Source: Verticiella alkaliphila (GTDB taxonomy: Bacteria > Pseudomonadota > Gammaproteobacteria > Burkholderiales > Burkholderiaceae_B). From it: a DNA stretch of 64,000 bases. This document shows, piece after piece, positions 9,785-19,547 of the stretch (position 1 is the stretch's first letter; the number at the start of each line of letters is the position of its first letter). The position numbers were made by a program, and so were the translations under genes. The notes under the pieces are model-generated. The model ran no database searches. It was not told the DNA's origin and worked only from the letters and a program-made list of their open reading frames with translations. The stretch covers positions 1 through 64,000 of the forward strand of contig NZ_JADCNH010000005.1 of the NCBI RefSeq assembly GCF_018904615.1, in the 5' to 3' direction.

Positions 9785-9815
9785 CAAAAAAGCCAGCCCG
9801 ATACTGCAGCTGGCT
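9785..9815 (-). terminator. Rho-independent terminator downstream of cysM
   Basis: Reading the minus strand, the arms AGCCAGC and GCTGGCT (9809-9815 and 9791-9797) form a 7-bp stem followed by a T-tract (9786-9790 and adjacent bases). It lies 26 bp past the cysM stop codon. Confidence 0.8.
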
Positions 9816-9840
9816 GGTGTAGACCGGATGGTGGGCGGGC

Positions 9841-10752
9841 TTAGTCGAAGACGCCCGTCGACAGATATCGGTCGCCCCGATCACACACGATGAAGACGAT
9901 GGTGGCGTTGCTGACCGTCTCGGCCACGCGCAATGCAGCCACGAGCGCACCTGCGGCGGAGATGCCGCCAAAGATTCCTTCTTCTGCCGCCAGGCGGCGC
10001 GCCATCGTCTCGGCATCATGTTGACTGACGGATTCCAGACGATCCACGGCGCTCGGGTCATAGATGCTCGGCATATAGGCTTCCGGCCACTTGCGGATGC
10101 CCGGGATCTGCGAGCCCTCTTCCGGCTGCGCGCCCACGACCTGAATGCTCGGGTTGAGCGCCTTCAAGGCCCGGGACACACCGGTGATCGTGCCGGTCGT
10201 GCCCATGGCGCTCACGAAGTGCGTCACACGCCCGCCGGTCTGCTCCCAGATCTCCGGGCCGGTGCCTTCCAGGTGCGCCAGCGGATTGTCGGGATTCGAG
10301 AACTGGTCGAGCACCTTGCCCTTGCCCTCGGCCTGCATCTTCATCGCCAGGTCCCGGGCGTACTCCATGCCGCCGGCCGAGGCCGGTGTCAGGATGAACT
10401 CCGCGCCATACGCCTTCATGGCGGCGCGGCGCTCCACGGACAGGTTGTCCGGCATGATGAGCACCATGCGGTAGCCGCGCATCGCGGCCACCATCGCCAG
10501 CGCGATGCCGGTGTTGCCACTGGTGGCTTCGATGAGGGTGTCACCGGGCTGGATGTCGCCGCGCTGCTCGGCGCGCACGATCATCGACAGTGCCGGACGG
10601 TCCTTGACCGAGCCCGCCGGGTTGTTGCCCTCCAGCTTGGCGAGGATGACGTTGCCGCGGGCGTCATTGGCCTGCCCCGGCAGGCGCTGGAGCCGGACGA
10701 GCGGCGTATTGCCGACCGTCTGCTCGATGGTGGGATAAGCGTGAGTGTCCAT
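9841..10752 (-). CDS. cysM: Cysteine synthase B (O-acetylserine sulfhydrylase)
   Basis: A PLP enzyme of 303 residues that makes cysteine from O-acetylserine and sulfide or thiosulfate. The N-terminus reads PTIEQTVGNTPLVRLQRLPG. The PLP lysine is in NPAGSVKDRPAL and the phosphate/substrate loop is EATSGNTGIALAMV, both characteristic. The CysM branch is suggested by the length (CysK is usually longer) and by the ARGNVILAKLEGNNPAGS context. It is the last gene of the leftward LPS/heptose block, as often seen in Burkholderiales, and is followed by a terminator. Confidence 0.95.
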   Translation of the reverse strand: MDTHAYPTIEQTVGNTPLVRLQRLPGQANDARGNVILAKLEGNNPAGSVKDRPALSMIVRAEQRGDIQPGDTLIEATSGNTGIALAMVAAMRGYRMVLIMPDNLSVERRAAMKAYGAEFILTPASAGGMEYARDLAMKMQAEGKGKVLDQFSNPDNPLAHLEGTGPEIWEQTGGRVTHFVSAMGTTGTITGVSRALKALNPSIQVVGAQPEEGSQIPGIRKWPEAYMPSIYDPSAVDRLESVSQHDAETMARRLAAEEGIFGGISAAGALVAALRVAETVSNATIVFIVCDRGDRYLSTGVFD

Positions 10753-10776
10753 TGTTCAATCATACCGCCGCGCGCC

Positions 10777-11151
10777 TCAGCGATCGAACGGCGCCACCTC
10801 GGTGATGACCGGCTCGCTCCAGGCCTGGCGCGGGATCGGCGCGGCAGCGGACCGGGGTATGGCGGCGCCTGTGCTCTCACCCCCACCCACGCGAAGGCCC
10901 GCCGCCTGCAGGGCGGCGGCCCGCTTAGGGCCGATGCCGCGAATCCGCTCCGTGAAATCCTGCAGCGATAAAAACGGCCCGCTGCGAGCGCGCTCCTGGA
11001 GAATCATCTGGGCGGTCTTAGGACCGATGCCACGCAGCGTCTCCAGTTGCTCGGCGCTCGCCGAGTTCACATCCACGGCGTGAGCGGCCGAGGCCAGACC
11101 GAGCCCCGCCGCGAGCGCCATGGCACGCGCGGCCTGGTGAAAGCGTCGCAT
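10777..11151 (-). CDS. ComEA-like helix-hairpin-helix protein
   Basis: A predicted exported protein of 124 residues. A signal peptide (MALAAGLGLASAAHA) precedes a tandem helix-hairpin-helix DNA-binding module (VDVNSASAEQLETLRGIGPKTAQMI and DFTERIRGIGPKRAAALQAAGL), as in the competence protein ComEA, which binds incoming DNA in the periplasm. The tail is a Pro/Ala linker. I use the ATG at 11151, which gives a clean signal peptide; longer in-frame starts add an unrelated leader. It lies 24 bp upstream of cysM on the same strand. A role in DNA uptake is family knowledge, not shown here. Confidence 0.85.
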   Translation of the reverse strand: MRRFHQAARAMALAAGLGLASAAHAVDVNSASAEQLETLRGIGPKTAQMILQERARSGPFLSLQDFTERIRGIGPKRAAALQAAGLRVGGGESTGAAIPRSAAAPIPRQAWSEPVITEVAPFDR

Positions 11152-11454
11152 CCATTGTCCCGCCTGCCTGCCCCGCACGGCGGGACGTACCGGGTGAGGA
11201 TGACGCGGCAGCGCGGGGACAGCGGGTGCGGCGGGCGCCGCAGCGAGAAAGGGGTTCACGGTCAACTCCAGACGGGACTGGCCTGCGGCACGCGACGCGT
11301 GTCCTCGCCAGTCAGCGCCATGGTGCCGTGAAGCCACCGGGGCTGGCCGTCATACTGCGTGCGAATTCCACTCGGTGCCAGCACGTACGCGGGCGTCCGC
11401 CCAGCGCGGCCTCGAGGCAACAACCCCGGGACACGCGCCGCCGGCAGCGCCGGA

Positions 11455-12450
11455 TCAGCCGCCTTGCCGCGCGCGCCACCACCGCACGTAATCCGCCACG
11501 CCCGTGCTCACGTCGCGCATCGGCGCGGTGAAACCCGCGGCGCGCAAGGCCGTGGTATCGGCCTGCGTGAAGCTTTGGTAGCGCCCCTTCAGGTCGTCCG
11601 GAAACGCCACGTAGCGCAGCAACCCCTGAGCGACCAGGGCGTCGAGCGACAGCGCGATCTCACCGCGCTCGGCACGCAGCGTGTTCACCACCGCCACGGC
11701 CACATCGTTGAAGGGCTGGGCGCGCCCCGTGCCGCAGTTGTAGACGCCGGATGGCCCGCCCTTGTCGAGGAAGTGCAGGTTCACGGCCACGACATCCTCG
11801 ACGGCGATGAAGTCGCGCGACTGCCCGCCGTCGGCATAACCATCCCAGCCGCCGAAGAGCCGCACGTGGCCTTCTGCGAGGAACTGGTTCATGTTGTGGA
11901 ACGCGACGGAGGCCATGCGGCCCTTGTGCTGCTCGCGCGGGCCGTAGACGTTGAAGTAGCGCAGCCCCACGACCGGTGCCGTCAGTCCGTCCATCCGCTG
12001 GCGCAACACCTGATCGAAGAGAAGCTTGGAGTAGCCATAGACGTTCAACGGCTTCTCATTGGCCGGGTCCTCCCGGTAGACCGGGCCGGCGCCATACGTG
12101 GCCGCCGACGACGCATAGAGGAACGGCACCTTCGCGCGCTGACAGAACTCGAAGAGCTCCTGCGTGTAGCGAAAGTTGTTGTCCATCATGTAGCGGCCGT
12201 TGCGCTCGGTGGTGTCCGAGCAGGCGCCCTGGTGCAGCACGGCGTCGATGCGCGGCAGGCTGCCGTCCGCCACGCGCGCGCGCAGCGTGTCCTTGTCCAT
12301 GTAGTCGGCAATGCGGCCATCGACCAGGTTGACGAACTTGTCGCCGTCGGTGAGATCGTCCACCGCGAGGATGTCGGTGATGCCGCGGGCGTTCAGGCCC
12401 TGCACGAGATTGCTGCCGATGAAGCCGGCTGCGCCGGTGACGATGATCAT
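11455..12450 (-). CDS. hldD: ADP-L-glycero-D-manno-heptose 6-epimerase
   Basis: A short-chain-dehydrogenase-type epimerase of 331 residues that converts ADP-D,D-heptose to ADP-L,D-heptose for the LPS inner core. The N-terminal Rossmann motif is [14 protein letters not shown]; the catalytic Tyr-Lys pair is in [12 protein letters not shown], and [10 protein letters not shown] is a family signature. Start at ATG 12450 overlaps the stop codon of the upstream kinase gene (ATGA), so the two are translationally coupled steps of one pathway. Confidence 0.96.
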   Translation of the reverse strand: MIIVTGAAGFIGSNLVQGLNARGITDILAVDDLTDGDKFVNLVDGRIADYMDKDTLRARVADGSLPRIDAVLHQGACSDTTERNGRYMMDNNFRYTQELFEFCQRAKVPFLYASSAATYGAGPVYREDPANEKPLNVYGYSKLLFDQVLRQRMDGLTAPVVGLRYFNVYGPREQHKGRMASVAFHNMNQFLAEGHVRLFGGWDGYADGGQSRDFIAVEDVVAVNLHFLDKGGPSGVYNCGTGRAQPFNDVAVAVVNTLRAERGEIALSLDALVAQGLLRYVAFPDDLKGRYQSFTQADTTALRAAGFTAPMRDVSTGVADYVRWWRARQGG

Positions 12451-13367
12451 GCCAATTCCTCCGGATGGATCACGGATGTGCCGAGCTTGCCGACGACGAT
12501 GCCTGCCGCACGATTGGCCCAGGCCATCGCGTCGCGCCACGGCAGCCCGGCCGCGCGGGTGACGGCGAGCGTGGCGAGCACGGTGTCACCGGCGCCGGAC
12601 ACGTCGAACACTTCCTGGGCCTGTGCATCCACGTGATGGCGGCCTTCTGGCGAAAAGAGGGTCATGCCCTGCTCAGAGCGGGTCACGAGCAGGGCTTCGA
12701 TGTCCAGGCGCTGACGCAGGCCTTCGGCCAGCGTGGCGAGTTCGGCCTCGTCGCGCCAACGGCCCACGGCATCCAGCATCTCGGATCGATTCGGGCTGAC
12801 CAGGCTGGCACCGCGATACCGGCCGTAGTCGTGGCCCTTGGGGTCGACGAGCACCGGCTTGCCTGCGGCGCGTGCCGCATCAATTAGATCCTGCACGCGG
12901 TCCAGCGCACCCTTGGCGTAGTCGGACAGCACGACGACGTCATGCTGGGCGATCAAGGGCACGGCCTGCGCGACCAGGGCATCGACCGCCAGCGCCGACG
13001 GGCGCTCCTCGAAATCCACCCGCAGCAGTTGCTGCTGGCGCCCCATCACGCGCATCTTGACCGTCGTGGGGATGGTGTCCTCCACCAGCGCCGCCGTGAC
13101 GCCGTCGGCCGCTGCAAGACGCGCCAGCGCCGCACCCGGGTCGTCCCGGCCCACGACGCCCACGAGCGTGGCGTGCGCGCCGAGCACCGCGATGTTGCGC
13201 GCCACATTGGCTGCGCCGCCCAGGCGATCCTCGCTGCGCGAGACGTGCACCACCGGCACCGGGGCCTCCGGCGAGATGCGGTTGACGTCGCCGAACCAGT
13301 ACCGGTCGATCATCACGTCGCCCACGACGAGCACGCGAGTGCGTGCGATCGCCTGGGCGGGAAACAC
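12447..13367 (-). CDS. hldE1: D-glycero-beta-D-manno-heptose-7-phosphate kinase
   Basis: A PfkB/ribokinase-family enzyme of 306 residues, equivalent to the kinase domain of HldE (RfaE domain I, HldA), phosphorylating heptose 7-phosphate at C1. Visible motifs are [30 protein letters not shown], the di-Gly [11 protein letters not shown] and the catalytic [15 protein letters not shown] near the C-terminus. The adenylyltransferase domain II of enterobacterial HldE is absent, as expected for a split system; that gene is not in the window. No ATG fits: the GTG at 13367, just after the lapB stop codon, gives the right N-terminus, whereas an ATG at 13493 would overlap lapB by 120 bp. Confidence 0.9.
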   Translation of the reverse strand: MFPAQAIARTRVLVVGDVMIDRYWFGDVNRISPEAPVPVVHVSRSEDRLGGAANVARNIAVLGAHATLVGVVGRDDPGAALARLAAADGVTAALVEDTIPTTVKMRVMGRQQQLLRVDFEERPSALAVDALVAQAVPLIAQHDVVVLSDYAKGALDRVQDLIDAARAAGKPVLVDPKGHDYGRYRGASLVSPNRSEMLDAVGRWRDEAELATLAEGLRQRLDIEALLVTRSEQGMTLFSPEGRHHVDAQAQEVFDVSGAGDTVLATLAVTRAAGLPWRDAMAWANRAAGIVVGKLGTSVIHPEELA

Positions 13368-13371
13368 GGAG

Positions 13372-14604
13372 TCAGTTGCCTTCAAGTTCTTCGAGCCGTC
13401 GAGGCGAGTAGGTTTCCCAGGCGTTGCAGCCCGGGCATTGCCAATAGAAACGCTGAGCGCGGAATCCGCACGCGCTGCAGGCGTGGCGCGCAAGGCGCTG
13501 GGTGTGCTTGCCGATGAGGCTGCGCATCAGCGTAGCATCCGCGTCCGACACCCAGGCATCGTCCGCATCCGCGGGTGCGTCGCCTTCCTTGGGCCGCTGC
13601 AACTGCGCTTGCAGCAGACGGTCCAGCCCCAGCAGCGAGGGCTGCTTCTTCAACGCGTCGCGCGCAAAATGCCAGGCGGGTGCATTGCCCTGGTCCTTGC
13701 TGAGCGCCTGGAAGATCGCATCGAACACGTCGAACGACGGCTGGCGCTGGTACACCGACTGCATGAGCGCCAGGGCCTGGTCCTGTGTGCCATCCTGGCG
13801 GTGGTTGGCAAAGAGCGCCGGCGCAGCCATACCTGCGAACTCAGGCTGCTCGGTCACCACGCGCTGCAGCTGCATGCGCTCGGTGCGCGCATCGTTCTCG
13901 AGCGCCGCAAGCCGGGCCCGCAGCAGCCCGATACGCACCCGGCTCGGCGCCGTGCCGCTTTCGGTGTCACCCGCCACGTGTTGCGCGGCGTCCAGGGCCA
14001 CGTGCGCGGCTTCCAGATCCGGGGGCGTCGCCGCCAGCGCCGTGGCGGCCTGCTCGCAGTGATAATGCGCGGCCTGGGGCACCGGCTGATCCACCAAGCC
14101 CTGCAGCGTCTGCACCGCCTGGATCGCGCGGGGCCAATCGTGCTCGGCCTCGTAGATGCGGATCAGGGCGCGCAGCGCGTCGGCCGCGAAGCGCGTGCCC
14201 GTCAGGCGCTGAAAGCCATCCTCTGCGCGATCCAGCATGCCCGCCTTCAGGTAATCCTGGGCAAGCTCGTGCAAAGCCTGATCGCGCTGACGATCCGGCA
14301 GATCCGTGCGCTGCAGGAGGTTCTGATGCACCCGGATCGCACGTTCGAGCTCGCCGCGGCGGCGAAAGAGGCTGCCCAAAGCGAAGTGCAGCTCGACCGT
14401 CTCCGGATCGAGCTTGGCCACCTCGATGAAGGCGTCGATGGCGCGGTCGGGCTGCTCATTGAGCAGGAAATTCAGGCCGCGAAAGTACGAATCCGGCAGC
14501 TTGCGGGTTTCGGAGAGCATCTGCCGCACGTCCACGCGCGCGGCCACCCATCCCAGCCCGAACAGCACGGGGACGAGGATCAACCACCAGAGTTCGAAAT
14601 CCAC
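13372..14604 (-). CDS. lapB: Lipopolysaccharide assembly protein B (YciM)
   Basis: An inner-membrane-anchored TPR protein of 410 residues that helps FtsH control LpxC turnover and so balances LPS synthesis. It begins with one TM helix (VDFELWWLILVPVLFGLGWVAA), continues with repeated TPR helices from NFLLNEQPDRAIDAFIEVA onward, and ends in a rubredoxin-like metal site with two CxxC pairs (CSACGF and CPGCNAW). The GTG at 14604 puts the TM helix at the very N-terminus, as in known LapB; further upstream the frame is unrelated. It sits 13 bp after lapA. Confidence 0.93.
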   Translation of the reverse strand: MDFELWWLILVPVLFGLGWVAARVDVRQMLSETRKLPDSYFRGLNFLLNEQPDRAIDAFIEVAKLDPETVELHFALGSLFRRRGELERAIRVHQNLLQRTDLPDRQRDQALHELAQDYLKAGMLDRAEDGFQRLTGTRFAADALRALIRIYEAEHDWPRAIQAVQTLQGLVDQPVPQAAHYHCEQAATALAATPPDLEAAHVALDAAQHVAGDTESGTAPSRVRIGLLRARLAALENDARTERMQLQRVVTEQPEFAGMAAPALFANHRQDGTQDQALALMQSVYQRQPSFDVFDAIFQALSKDQGNAPAWHFARDALKKQPSLLGLDRLLQAQLQRPKEGDAPADADDAWVSDADATLMRSLIGKHTQRLARHACSACGFRAQRFYWQCPGCNAWETYSPRRLEELEGN

Positions 14605-14617
14605 GATGCGCGCGATC

Positions 14618-14950
14618 TCAGAGCGGAGACAGCGGCGCGACCTCGTCCGGCGAGGGCGCGGCGTTGGCCTGGGTGCGCGCCGTGTGCTCGGCTTCGAACT
14701 GGCGCAGCCGCTCGTTCTCGCGACGCACCTTGGCAAGCTCGCGGCGGCGGCGCAGATTGGCGGGCACCGTGAGCAGAAGGCCGAAGATCGCGCCCACGAC
14801 GAAGGTGGACAGCATGACCACGATGAGCGGCACTTCGGTCACGAGGTGGTCGGCGTAGAAGCGAACCGTCACCGGGTCCGTGTTCTTCAGGGCGAACATC
14901 AAAACCGCCACGAACACAAGCAGGCGCAGGCCCCAGACAACATAACGCAT
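14618..14950 (-). CDS. lapA: Lipopolysaccharide assembly protein A (DUF1049)
   Basis: A small inner-membrane protein of 110 residues with two TM helices (YVVWGLRLLVFVAVLMFAL and PLIVVMLSTFVVGAIFGLLL) separated by a short periplasmic loop with the family motif NTDPVTVRFY. A cytoplasmic coiled tail (RRRRELAKVRRENERLRQFEAE) follows. It pairs with the adjacent lapB. ATG at 14950 is preferred over the ATG seven codons upstream because it gives the usual MRYVVWGL start. Confidence 0.9.
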   Translation of the reverse strand: MRYVVWGLRLLVFVAVLMFALKNTDPVTVRFYADHLVTEVPLIVVMLSTFVVGAIFGLLLTVPANLRRRRELAKVRRENERLRQFEAEHTARTQANAAPSPDEVAPLSPL

Positions 14951-15103
14951 TGGTTCGCTCCGAATCCTCAAAACCGGGATTGTAAGGGCGAATGCCGGCC
15001 AAGCGAAAAGCCCCGCTGACAGGTCGTGGCGCGCCGCGTCTTCGGGGCATTCGGCCAGCGCGGCCCGAGCGCGCAGACGCCTTTCGCGAAGTCTGGCGGC
15101 CGC

Positions 15104-15622
15104 TCAATGACGCTCGGCATCGACCTGCGGAGCCGGCGTGGCGGCAGGCGGCACACCCTGGCTGAGTTGCACCGTGACCATACCCGCCAGGATCAGCGCT
15201 ACGCCCAACAGGCGCGCGGCGCCCACGGGCCGCGCCGGCAGCCCCATCGCCCCGACGTGATCGATGAGGAGCGAGGCCAGCATCTGCCCGGCCACCACGG
15301 CGACGATGAAACCGGCCGCCCCCAGCTTGGGTGTGAGCACTAGGGCTGCAGTGATGTAGGCCACGCCTGCCACCCCGCCCAACCAGAGCCACGCCGGACC
15401 GTGCAGCGCCGCCCCAAGCATCGGCGCGGGTACGCGCAGCGCCAGCATCACAGGCAACACGACCAGTGCACTGACCGCAAGCGATGCGAGGGTCGCCCAC
15501 AGCGGATGCCCCAAAGCACGCCCGAGCGCCGCATTGCTGGCGGCCTGAAATGGCACGGCGGCGCCGGCGGCGACGGCCACCAACGTGGGCAGGATTGCAG
15601 ATACACACCAGGCAGCGGGCAT
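15104..15622 (-). CDS. DMT-superfamily small membrane transporter (DUF606/YdcZ-like)
   Basis: A membrane protein of 172 residues with five hydrophobic segments: ILPTLVAVAAGAAVPFQ, WATLASLAVSALVVLPVMLAL, LWLGGVAGVAYITAALVL, AAGFIVAVVAGQMLASLLI and LLGVALILAGMVTV. The pattern GAAVPFQAASNAALGRALGHPLWA and the QMLASLLIDHVGAMG motif match the DUF606/YdcZ half-size transporters. ATG at 15622 is chosen since upstream sequence is hydrophilic. It is divergent from a LysR gene with a palindrome between them, so it is the probable target of that regulator. Substrate unknown. Confidence 0.8.
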   Translation of the reverse strand: MPAAWCVSAILPTLVAVAAGAAVPFQAASNAALGRALGHPLWATLASLAVSALVVLPVMLALRVPAPMLGAALHGPAWLWLGGVAGVAYITAALVLTPKLGAAGFIVAVVAGQMLASLLIDHVGAMGLPARPVGAARLLGVALILAGMVTVQLSQGVPPAATPAPQVDAERH

Positions 15623-15671
15623 GGCAAGACTCCTTCGATGAACGGGCACGTCAGGATGCGTGATCCACCGT

Positions 15672-15687
15672 ACGAATGGAAATTCGT
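15672..15687. promoter_or_regulatory. Inverted repeat in the divergent lysR/transporter promoter
   Basis: The perfect inverted repeat ACGAAT-GGAA-ATTCGT lies 25 bp upstream of the lysR ATG and 49 bp upstream of the transporter ATG. Shape and position fit a LysR-type operator shared by the two divergent genes. Confidence 0.6.
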
Positions 15688-15712
15688 TCTGTGCACGTCT
15701 ACCATTCGCGTC

Positions 15713-16663
15713 ATGGATGAACTGAGACGGATGGATCTGAACCTGTTGCTGGCGCTGCACGCTCTGCTGGCCGAGCGCCACGTGACGCGTGCCGCGCTAC
15801 GCCTGCACCGCAGCCAACCGGCGGTGAGCCATGCGCTGGCGCAACTGCGTGAGGTGTTCCAGGACCCGCTGCTGGTGCGCGAGGGCGCACGGTTGACGCT
15901 GACCCCCACCGCGCAGGCATTGGTACGCCCGCTGGACGATGCCTTGCGACAACTCAATGGGTTGCTGCGAGCACCGACATTCGACGCCGCGCACGCACAC
16001 CGCCAGTTCCGGCTGGCACTGTCGGACTACGCCGCCCAGCTGGTGCTGCCCGGTCTGATGCGACACGTGCGCCAGCACGCACCCACGGTGGACATTGCCG
16101 TCACCCAGGCGAGCCGCCAGGCCATGCTCGCGCAGCTTACCGATGGTGAGATCGACGTGGCACTGGGCGTCTTTCCCACCGTGCCGGACGACATCGCGCG
16201 AGAAACGCTTTTCGATGAACAGTTCGTGAGTGTGGCCGATCGGCGTTCGCTGCCCGCACGCGGGCGCCTGTCGCTCACGGACTGGCTCGCGCGCCCGCAC
16301 GTGCTGGTCGCCATGCGCCCCGGGGGTGACAACGAGATCGACATGGCGCTCGCCGCCGAGGGGCTGAGCCGACGCGTTGCGCTCGTCCTGCCGCATTGGC
16401 AGGCATCGACGCAGGTGCTGGCGGGGACCGATCTCGTGCTCACGGTGGCAAGCCGCACGCTCGACACGCTGCCGCGCAACACGGGTTTGCGTGCGTTCGC
16501 ACCGCCGCTCGCCCTGCCAGGTTTTGCCTTTCATCAGGCATGGCATGAGCGGCGCCAGGCCGACCCCGGGTGCCGGTGGCTACGTGATCTGATTCGTGCC
16601 TGCACGAATGGCGATGGATCGCGCACGGCGCACGCGGACAAGGTGCGTTCGGCGCGCCCATAA
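15713..16663 (+). CDS. LysR-family transcriptional regulator
   Basis: A regulator of 316 residues. The N-terminal winged HTH (RMDLNLLLALHALLAERHVTRAALRLHRSQPAVSHALAQLRE) is of the NodD/NahR-like branch, followed by the periplasmic-binding-protein-like effector domain. ATG at 15713 is chosen; an upstream in-frame stretch has no HTH. It is divergent from the DUF606-type transporter and probably controls it and itself through the palindrome between them. The effector is unknown. The gene interrupts the usual ihfB-lapA neighbourhood. Confidence 0.9.
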   Translation: MDELRRMDLNLLLALHALLAERHVTRAALRLHRSQPAVSHALAQLREVFQDPLLVREGARLTLTPTAQALVRPLDDALRQLNGLLRAPTFDAAHAHRQFRLALSDYAAQLVLPGLMRHVRQHAPTVDIAVTQASRQAMLAQLTDGEIDVALGVFPTVPDDIARETLFDEQFVSVADRRSLPARGRLSLTDWLARPHVLVAMRPGGDNEIDMALAAEGLSRRVALVLPHWQASTQVLAGTDLVLTVASRTLDTLPRNTGLRAFAPPLALPGFAFHQAWHERRQADPGCRWLRDLIRACTNGDGSRTAHADKVRSARP

Positions 16664-16689
16664 AAAAACAGCCGGGGATCACCCGGCTG
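16662..16689 (-). terminator. Rho-independent terminator downstream of ihfB
   Basis: On the minus strand, CAGCCGGG-TGATC-CCCGGCTG is an 8-bp perfect stem followed by seven T residues. The ihfB stop codon lies inside the hairpin. It also separates ihfB from the converging lysR gene, whose stop codon abuts it. Confidence 0.9.
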
Positions 16690-16969
16690 CTTTCATGTCC
16701 ACGCGCTCGCGCAATTCCTTGCCCGGCTTGAAGTGTGGCACCCGTTTTTCGGGCACCATCACCTGCTGGCCAGACTTGGGATTGCGGCCGATGCGCGGCG
16801 GTCGGCACGACAGCGAGAAGCTGCCGAAGCCCCGGATCTCGATGCGCTGGCCGGCCTCCAGGGCCTGGGCCATCGCATCGAGCATCGTCTTCACGGCAAA
16901 GTCCACGTCGCGCGCTGCCAGTTGAGGGTAGCGCGCGGCCAGACGAGCGATCAGTTCCGACTTGGTCAC
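16679..16969 (-). CDS. ihfB: Integration host factor subunit beta
   Basis: A DNA-bending protein of 96 residues. [11 protein letters not shown], the beta-arm region [30 protein letters not shown] and the [17 protein letters not shown] signature are diagnostic of IHF-beta. It lies 24 bp downstream of rpsA on the same strand, the conserved rpsA-ihfB pair. Length is normal. Confidence 0.97.
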   Translation of the reverse strand: MTKSELIARLAARYPQLAARDVDFAVKTMLDAMAQALEAGQRIEIRGFGSFSLSCRPPRIGRNPKSGQQVMVPEKRVPHFKPGKELRERVDMKAAG

Positions 16970-16993
16970 AGGGCTGGGGCCGATCGACGTGAC

Positions 16994-18706
16994 TTAGTTG
17001 TCACGCTGTTCGAGCTTGGCCTTGAGCAGTGCGCCCAGGTTGGTCGTACCCGACGACGCGCTGGCGTCGGACATGCGCTGAATGGCCGAAGCCGTCTCTG
17101 CGTTGTCCTTGGCCTTGATCGACAGCTGGATCGAACGCGTCTTGCGGTCGATGTTGACGATCATCGTCTCGATGGTGTCGCCCACGTTCAGCAGGGTCGT
17201 GGCGTCTTCCACGCGCGCCGAGGAGATCTCGGAAGCGCGCAGGTAGCCTTCCACGTCCACCGACAGGGTCACGACGGCGCCCTTGGGCTCCACGGACTTG
17301 ACGGTGCCCGACATCACGGCGCCCTTGTCGTAGGTGGCCACGAAGTTGTTGAACGGATCGCCTTCGAGCTGCTTGATGCCCAGGGAGATGCGCTCCTTGT
17401 CCGTGTCGATGCCCAGAACCACGGCCTCGACTTCGTCGCCCTTCTTGAAGTTGCGCACGGCTTCTTCGCCGGTTTCGCTCCAGGAGAGGTCGGACAGGTG
17501 GACCAAGCCATCGATGCCGCCGGGCAGACCGACGAACACGCCGAAGTCGGTGATCGACTTGATGGCGCCGCGGACCTTGTCACCACGCTTGTGGTTGATC
17601 GAGAACTCTTCCCACGGATTCTGGCGGCACTGCTTCATGCCCAGGGAGATACGGCGACGGTCTTCGTCGATCTCCAGAACCATGACTTCGACTTCGTCGC
17701 CCAGGGTCACGACCTTGCGCGGATCGACGTTCTTGTTGGTCCAGTCCATTTCGGAGACGTGCACCAGACCTTCGATGCCGGCTTCGACTTCGACGAACGA
17801 ACCGTAGTCGGTCAGGTTGGTGACCTTGCCGAACAGACGCGTACCTTGCGGGTAGCGACGGGCCAGGCCGATCCACGGATCTTCGCCCAGTTGCTTGACG
17901 CCCAGCGAGACGCGGTTCTTCTCTTGGTCGAACTTGAGGACCTTGGCTTCGACTTCCTGGCCAACGGACAGGACTTCGGAGGGGTGACGCACACGGCGCC
18001 AGGCCATGTCGGTGATGTGCAGCAGGCCGTCGATGCCGCCGAGGTCGATGAACGCACCGTAATCGGTGATGTTCTTGACGATACCCTTGACGATCGCACC
18101 TTCGTGCAGGGTTTCGAGCAGCTTTTCGCGCTCTTCGCCCATGTTGGCCTCGAGCACGGCACGACGCGACAGCACGACGTTGTTGCGCTTGCGATCGAGC
18201 TTGATGACCTTGAACTCGAGCGTCTTGCCTTCGTACGGCGTGGTGTCCTTGACCGGACGCAGATCGACCAGCGAACCCGGCAGGAACGCGCGGATGCCGT
18301 TGGTCATGACCGTGAGGCCGCCCTTGACCTTGCCGGTGATGGTGCCGCTCACCAGCTCGCCGGTTTCCAGCGCGGTTTCCAGGTTCAGCCAGGCCGACAG
18401 GCGCTTGGCGCGATCGCGCGACAGCACGGTGTCGCCGTAGCCGTTCTCGAGCGAGTCGATGGCCACGGACACGAAGTCGCCTTCTTCGACTTCGAGCTCG
18501 CCCTGGTCGTTGAGGAATTCCTCAAGCGGGATCAACGCTTCGGACTTGAGGCCGGCGTTGACGACGACGAAGTTGTGGTCGATACGGACCACTTCGGCGG
18601 AGATGACCTCGCCGGACTTCATCTGTTGATTCTTGATGCTCTCTTCGAACAGGGCGGCAAAGCTTTCCATGCCGCTATCGAGGGTTTGGTCGGAAACCGA
18701 AGACAT
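16994..18706 (-). CDS. rpsA: 30S ribosomal protein S1
   Basis: Six S1 RNA-binding repeats in 570 residues, the full proteobacterial S1 architecture. Visible repeats include [60 protein letters not shown] and [20 protein letters not shown]. The start [12 protein letters not shown] at 18706 fits the family. A longer frame reaches 18745, but those residues are not S1-like. The preceding bases hold no strong Shine-Dalgarno sequence, as is common for rpsA. It lies between cmk and ihfB, as in most proteobacteria. Confidence 0.97.
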   Translation of the reverse strand: MSSVSDQTLDSGMESFAALFEESIKNQQMKSGEVISAEVVRIDHNFVVVNAGLKSEALIPLEEFLNDQGELEVEEGDFVSVAIDSLENGYGDTVLSRDRAKRLSAWLNLETALETGELVSGTITGKVKGGLTVMTNGIRAFLPGSLVDLRPVKDTTPYEGKTLEFKVIKLDRKRNNVVLSRRAVLEANMGEEREKLLETLHEGAIVKGIVKNITDYGAFIDLGGIDGLLHITDMAWRRVRHPSEVLSVGQEVEAKVLKFDQEKNRVSLGVKQLGEDPWIGLARRYPQGTRLFGKVTNLTDYGSFVEVEAGIEGLVHVSEMDWTNKNVDPRKVVTLGDEVEVMVLEIDEDRRRISLGMKQCRQNPWEEFSINHKRGDKVRGAIKSITDFGVFVGLPGGIDGLVHLSDLSWSETGEEAVRNFKKGDEVEAVVLGIDTDKERISLGIKQLEGDPFNNFVATYDKGAVMSGTVKSVEPKGAVVTLSVDVEGYLRASEISSARVEDATTLLNVGDTIETMIVNIDRKTRSIQLSIKAKDNAETASAIQRMSDASASSGTTNLGALLKAKLEQRDN

Positions 18707-18893
18707 TAAGGTAAGGTCCATGGCCGGAATTGGCCGGTTGCACACCGAAAACGGCGGGATTACCGCTGACGATGGAGTTCAAAAACCCCGGAAGTGTCAG
18801 ATCCGAGGGGCTTGCTGCGAATCGGGGCGTGGTGATGTGCCCTACCCGGGAGCCCGTTCACGACGGGCTCGTGCCTGCATCAACGCTGCTGCA

Positions 18894-19547
18894 TCAACCG
18901 GGATGGCCATACCATGCAAGTACCTGCTGCACGGTTTCATCGATCGACAAATCGGACGAATCGAGAATCCTGGCATCGGAAGCGGGCTTGAGCGGTGATG
19001 CCGCACGCCCGGTGTCACGCGCATCGCGCGCGCGCAGATCTTCCAGTAGGTCGCCTAGTGTAGCGGGGATCCCCTTTTCCATCAACTGCTTGTGCCGCCG
19101 GGCCGCGCGCGCCTCGGCACTTGCCAGGAGAAACACCTTCAGGCCGGCATCCGGGAACACGGCGGTCCCCATGTCGCGCCCGTCGGCCACCAGTCCTGGG
19201 GCCACGCGGAAATCCCGCTGGCGCTGCAGCAACGCTTCGCGCACCTCGGGGTAGGCAGCCACGCGCGAGGCGAGGTTGCCCACGGCCTCGGCTCGAATCT
19301 CGAGACTCACCGCCTCGCCCGCGAGCCGAATGCCGTCGTTGAAGGACACATCCAGCGTGCGCGCGACGTCGGCGACCGCGCGCACGCTGTCCGGATCGAT
19401 CTCGCGACGCAGGCAGACCAGGGCCGTGAGCCGGTAGAGCGCGCCGCTGTCGAGCACGTGCCAGCCCAGCGCCTGAGCCACGGCGTCCGCCACGGTGCCC
19501 TTGCCCGACGCGGTCGGGCCATCGATGGTGATGACAGGAATCGTCAT
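18894..19547 (-). CDS. cmk: Cytidylate kinase
   Basis: Phosphorylates CMP and dCMP. Length is 217 residues with the P-loop [24 protein letters not shown] at the N-terminus, and the CMP-binding segments [11 protein letters not shown] and [21 protein letters not shown]. Start at ATG 19547 overlaps the aroA stop codon by 4 bp, so aroA-cmk are coupled. The tail [11 protein letters not shown] is typical. Confidence 0.96.
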   Translation of the reverse strand: MTIPVITIDGPTASGKGTVADAVAQALGWHVLDSGALYRLTALVCLRREIDPDSVRAVADVARTLDVSFNDGIRLAGEAVSLEIRAEAVGNLASRVAAYPEVREALLQRQRDFRVAPGLVADGRDMGTAVFPDAGLKVFLLASAEARAARRHKQLMEKGIPATLGDLLEDLRARDARDTGRAASPLKPASDARILDSSDLSIDETVQQVLAWYGHPG

